Assembly: GCA_017307915.1 (NCBI GenBank)
Contig: JAFKGG010000381.1
Span: 1-40,260 of the forward strand
Length of the DNA: 40,260 bases
Origin: Burkholderiales bacterium
GTDB lineage: Bacteria > Pseudomonadota > Gammaproteobacteria > Burkholderiales > Burkholderiaceae_E
Reading direction: 5' to 3'
How positions within the stretch are numbered: the stretch's first letter is position 1; each line of letters begins with the position of its first letter. Of this stretch, positions 40,246-40,260 are shown piece by piece. Under the pieces are notes generated by a model. It searched no databases, had not been told where the DNA came from, and worked only from the letters and a program-made list of their open reading frames with translations. The translations under genes were made by a program, and so were the position numbers.

Positions 40246-40260
40246 CTACTGGTCCGCCAA

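Noticed and set aside
1-40260. CRISPR array or long tandem repeat
   Set aside because: Reading through the window I found no series of spaced identical repeats; the repeats seen are pairs of short operator-like or hairpin sequences.

Overview
The window is about 40 kb of GC-rich proteobacterial DNA. The gene content points to a soil or environmental betaproteobacterium of the order Burkholderiales, probably Alcaligenaceae-like. The signs are two Bug/TctC solute receptors beside catabolic operons, HpaB/HpaC-type and Rieske oxygenases, and many one-operon, one-regulator catabolic loci. This placement is inference from gene content; there is no rRNA or other phylogenetic marker.

Left part (1-4243). 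A partial membrane protein on the minus strand is divergent from a biotin-sulfoxide/TMAO-reductase-type molybdoenzyme (463-2793). Next come relics of transporter genes: an MFS permease that has lost its middle, and a DctM fragment. An AT-rich control region with two palindromes follows (about 3980-4240).

Operon A (4244-13474, plus strand) is the strongest candidate for an undescribed system. It encodes an M20-type hydrolase, an HpaB-family flavin monooxygenase, a complete spermidine/putrescine-type ABC importer (ATPase, two permeases, periplasmic receptor), a DUF1028 protein, a GST-like protein, a GntR/FCD regulator and an HpaC-type flavin reductase. Together they suggest import, hydroxylation and hydrolysis of a nitrogenous aromatic or heterocyclic compound. 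No ring-cleavage dioxygenase is present. The M20 enzyme appears to have Cys in place of its last His metal ligand.

Middle (13.5-17.0 kb). A catalase with its own terminator and an OxyR-like upstream site is followed by the molybdenum-cofactor gene mobA. A strong promoter then leads into two decayed genes, a CoxM N-terminus joined to a frameshifted enoyl-CoA hydratase C-terminus.

Operon B (25219 down to 17073, minus strand) runs: Bug receptor, 4,5-dihydroxyphthalate-decarboxylase-like protein, Rieske oxygenase, GMC oxidoreductase, aldehyde dehydrogenase, medium-chain reductase, IclR regulator. It looks like a catabolic route for a phthalate-like or hydroxymethyl-aromatic substrate. An identical 17-bp near-palindrome lies before operon B and before the decayed operon at 16.3 kb, suggesting that one IclR protein controls or controlled both.

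Right part (25.6-40.3 kb). A LysR regulator is divergent from a YtcJ-type amidohydrolase and a second Bug receptor. Remnants of IS21 and IS256 transposases follow. Then comes an acetate-utilisation-type block: a CrbS-like sensor kinase with a transporter-like N-terminus, a convergent CrbR-like LuxR response regulator, a DUF4212 plus sodium:solute symporter pair, and a YggT-like small membrane protein. After an unrecognised gene and a gene-poor junction (37.76-38.11 kb), the right end looks like accessory DNA, with an unknown zinc-ribbon/coiled-coil protein and an abortive-infection (AbiJ_NTD3 plus Abi_C) defence gene.
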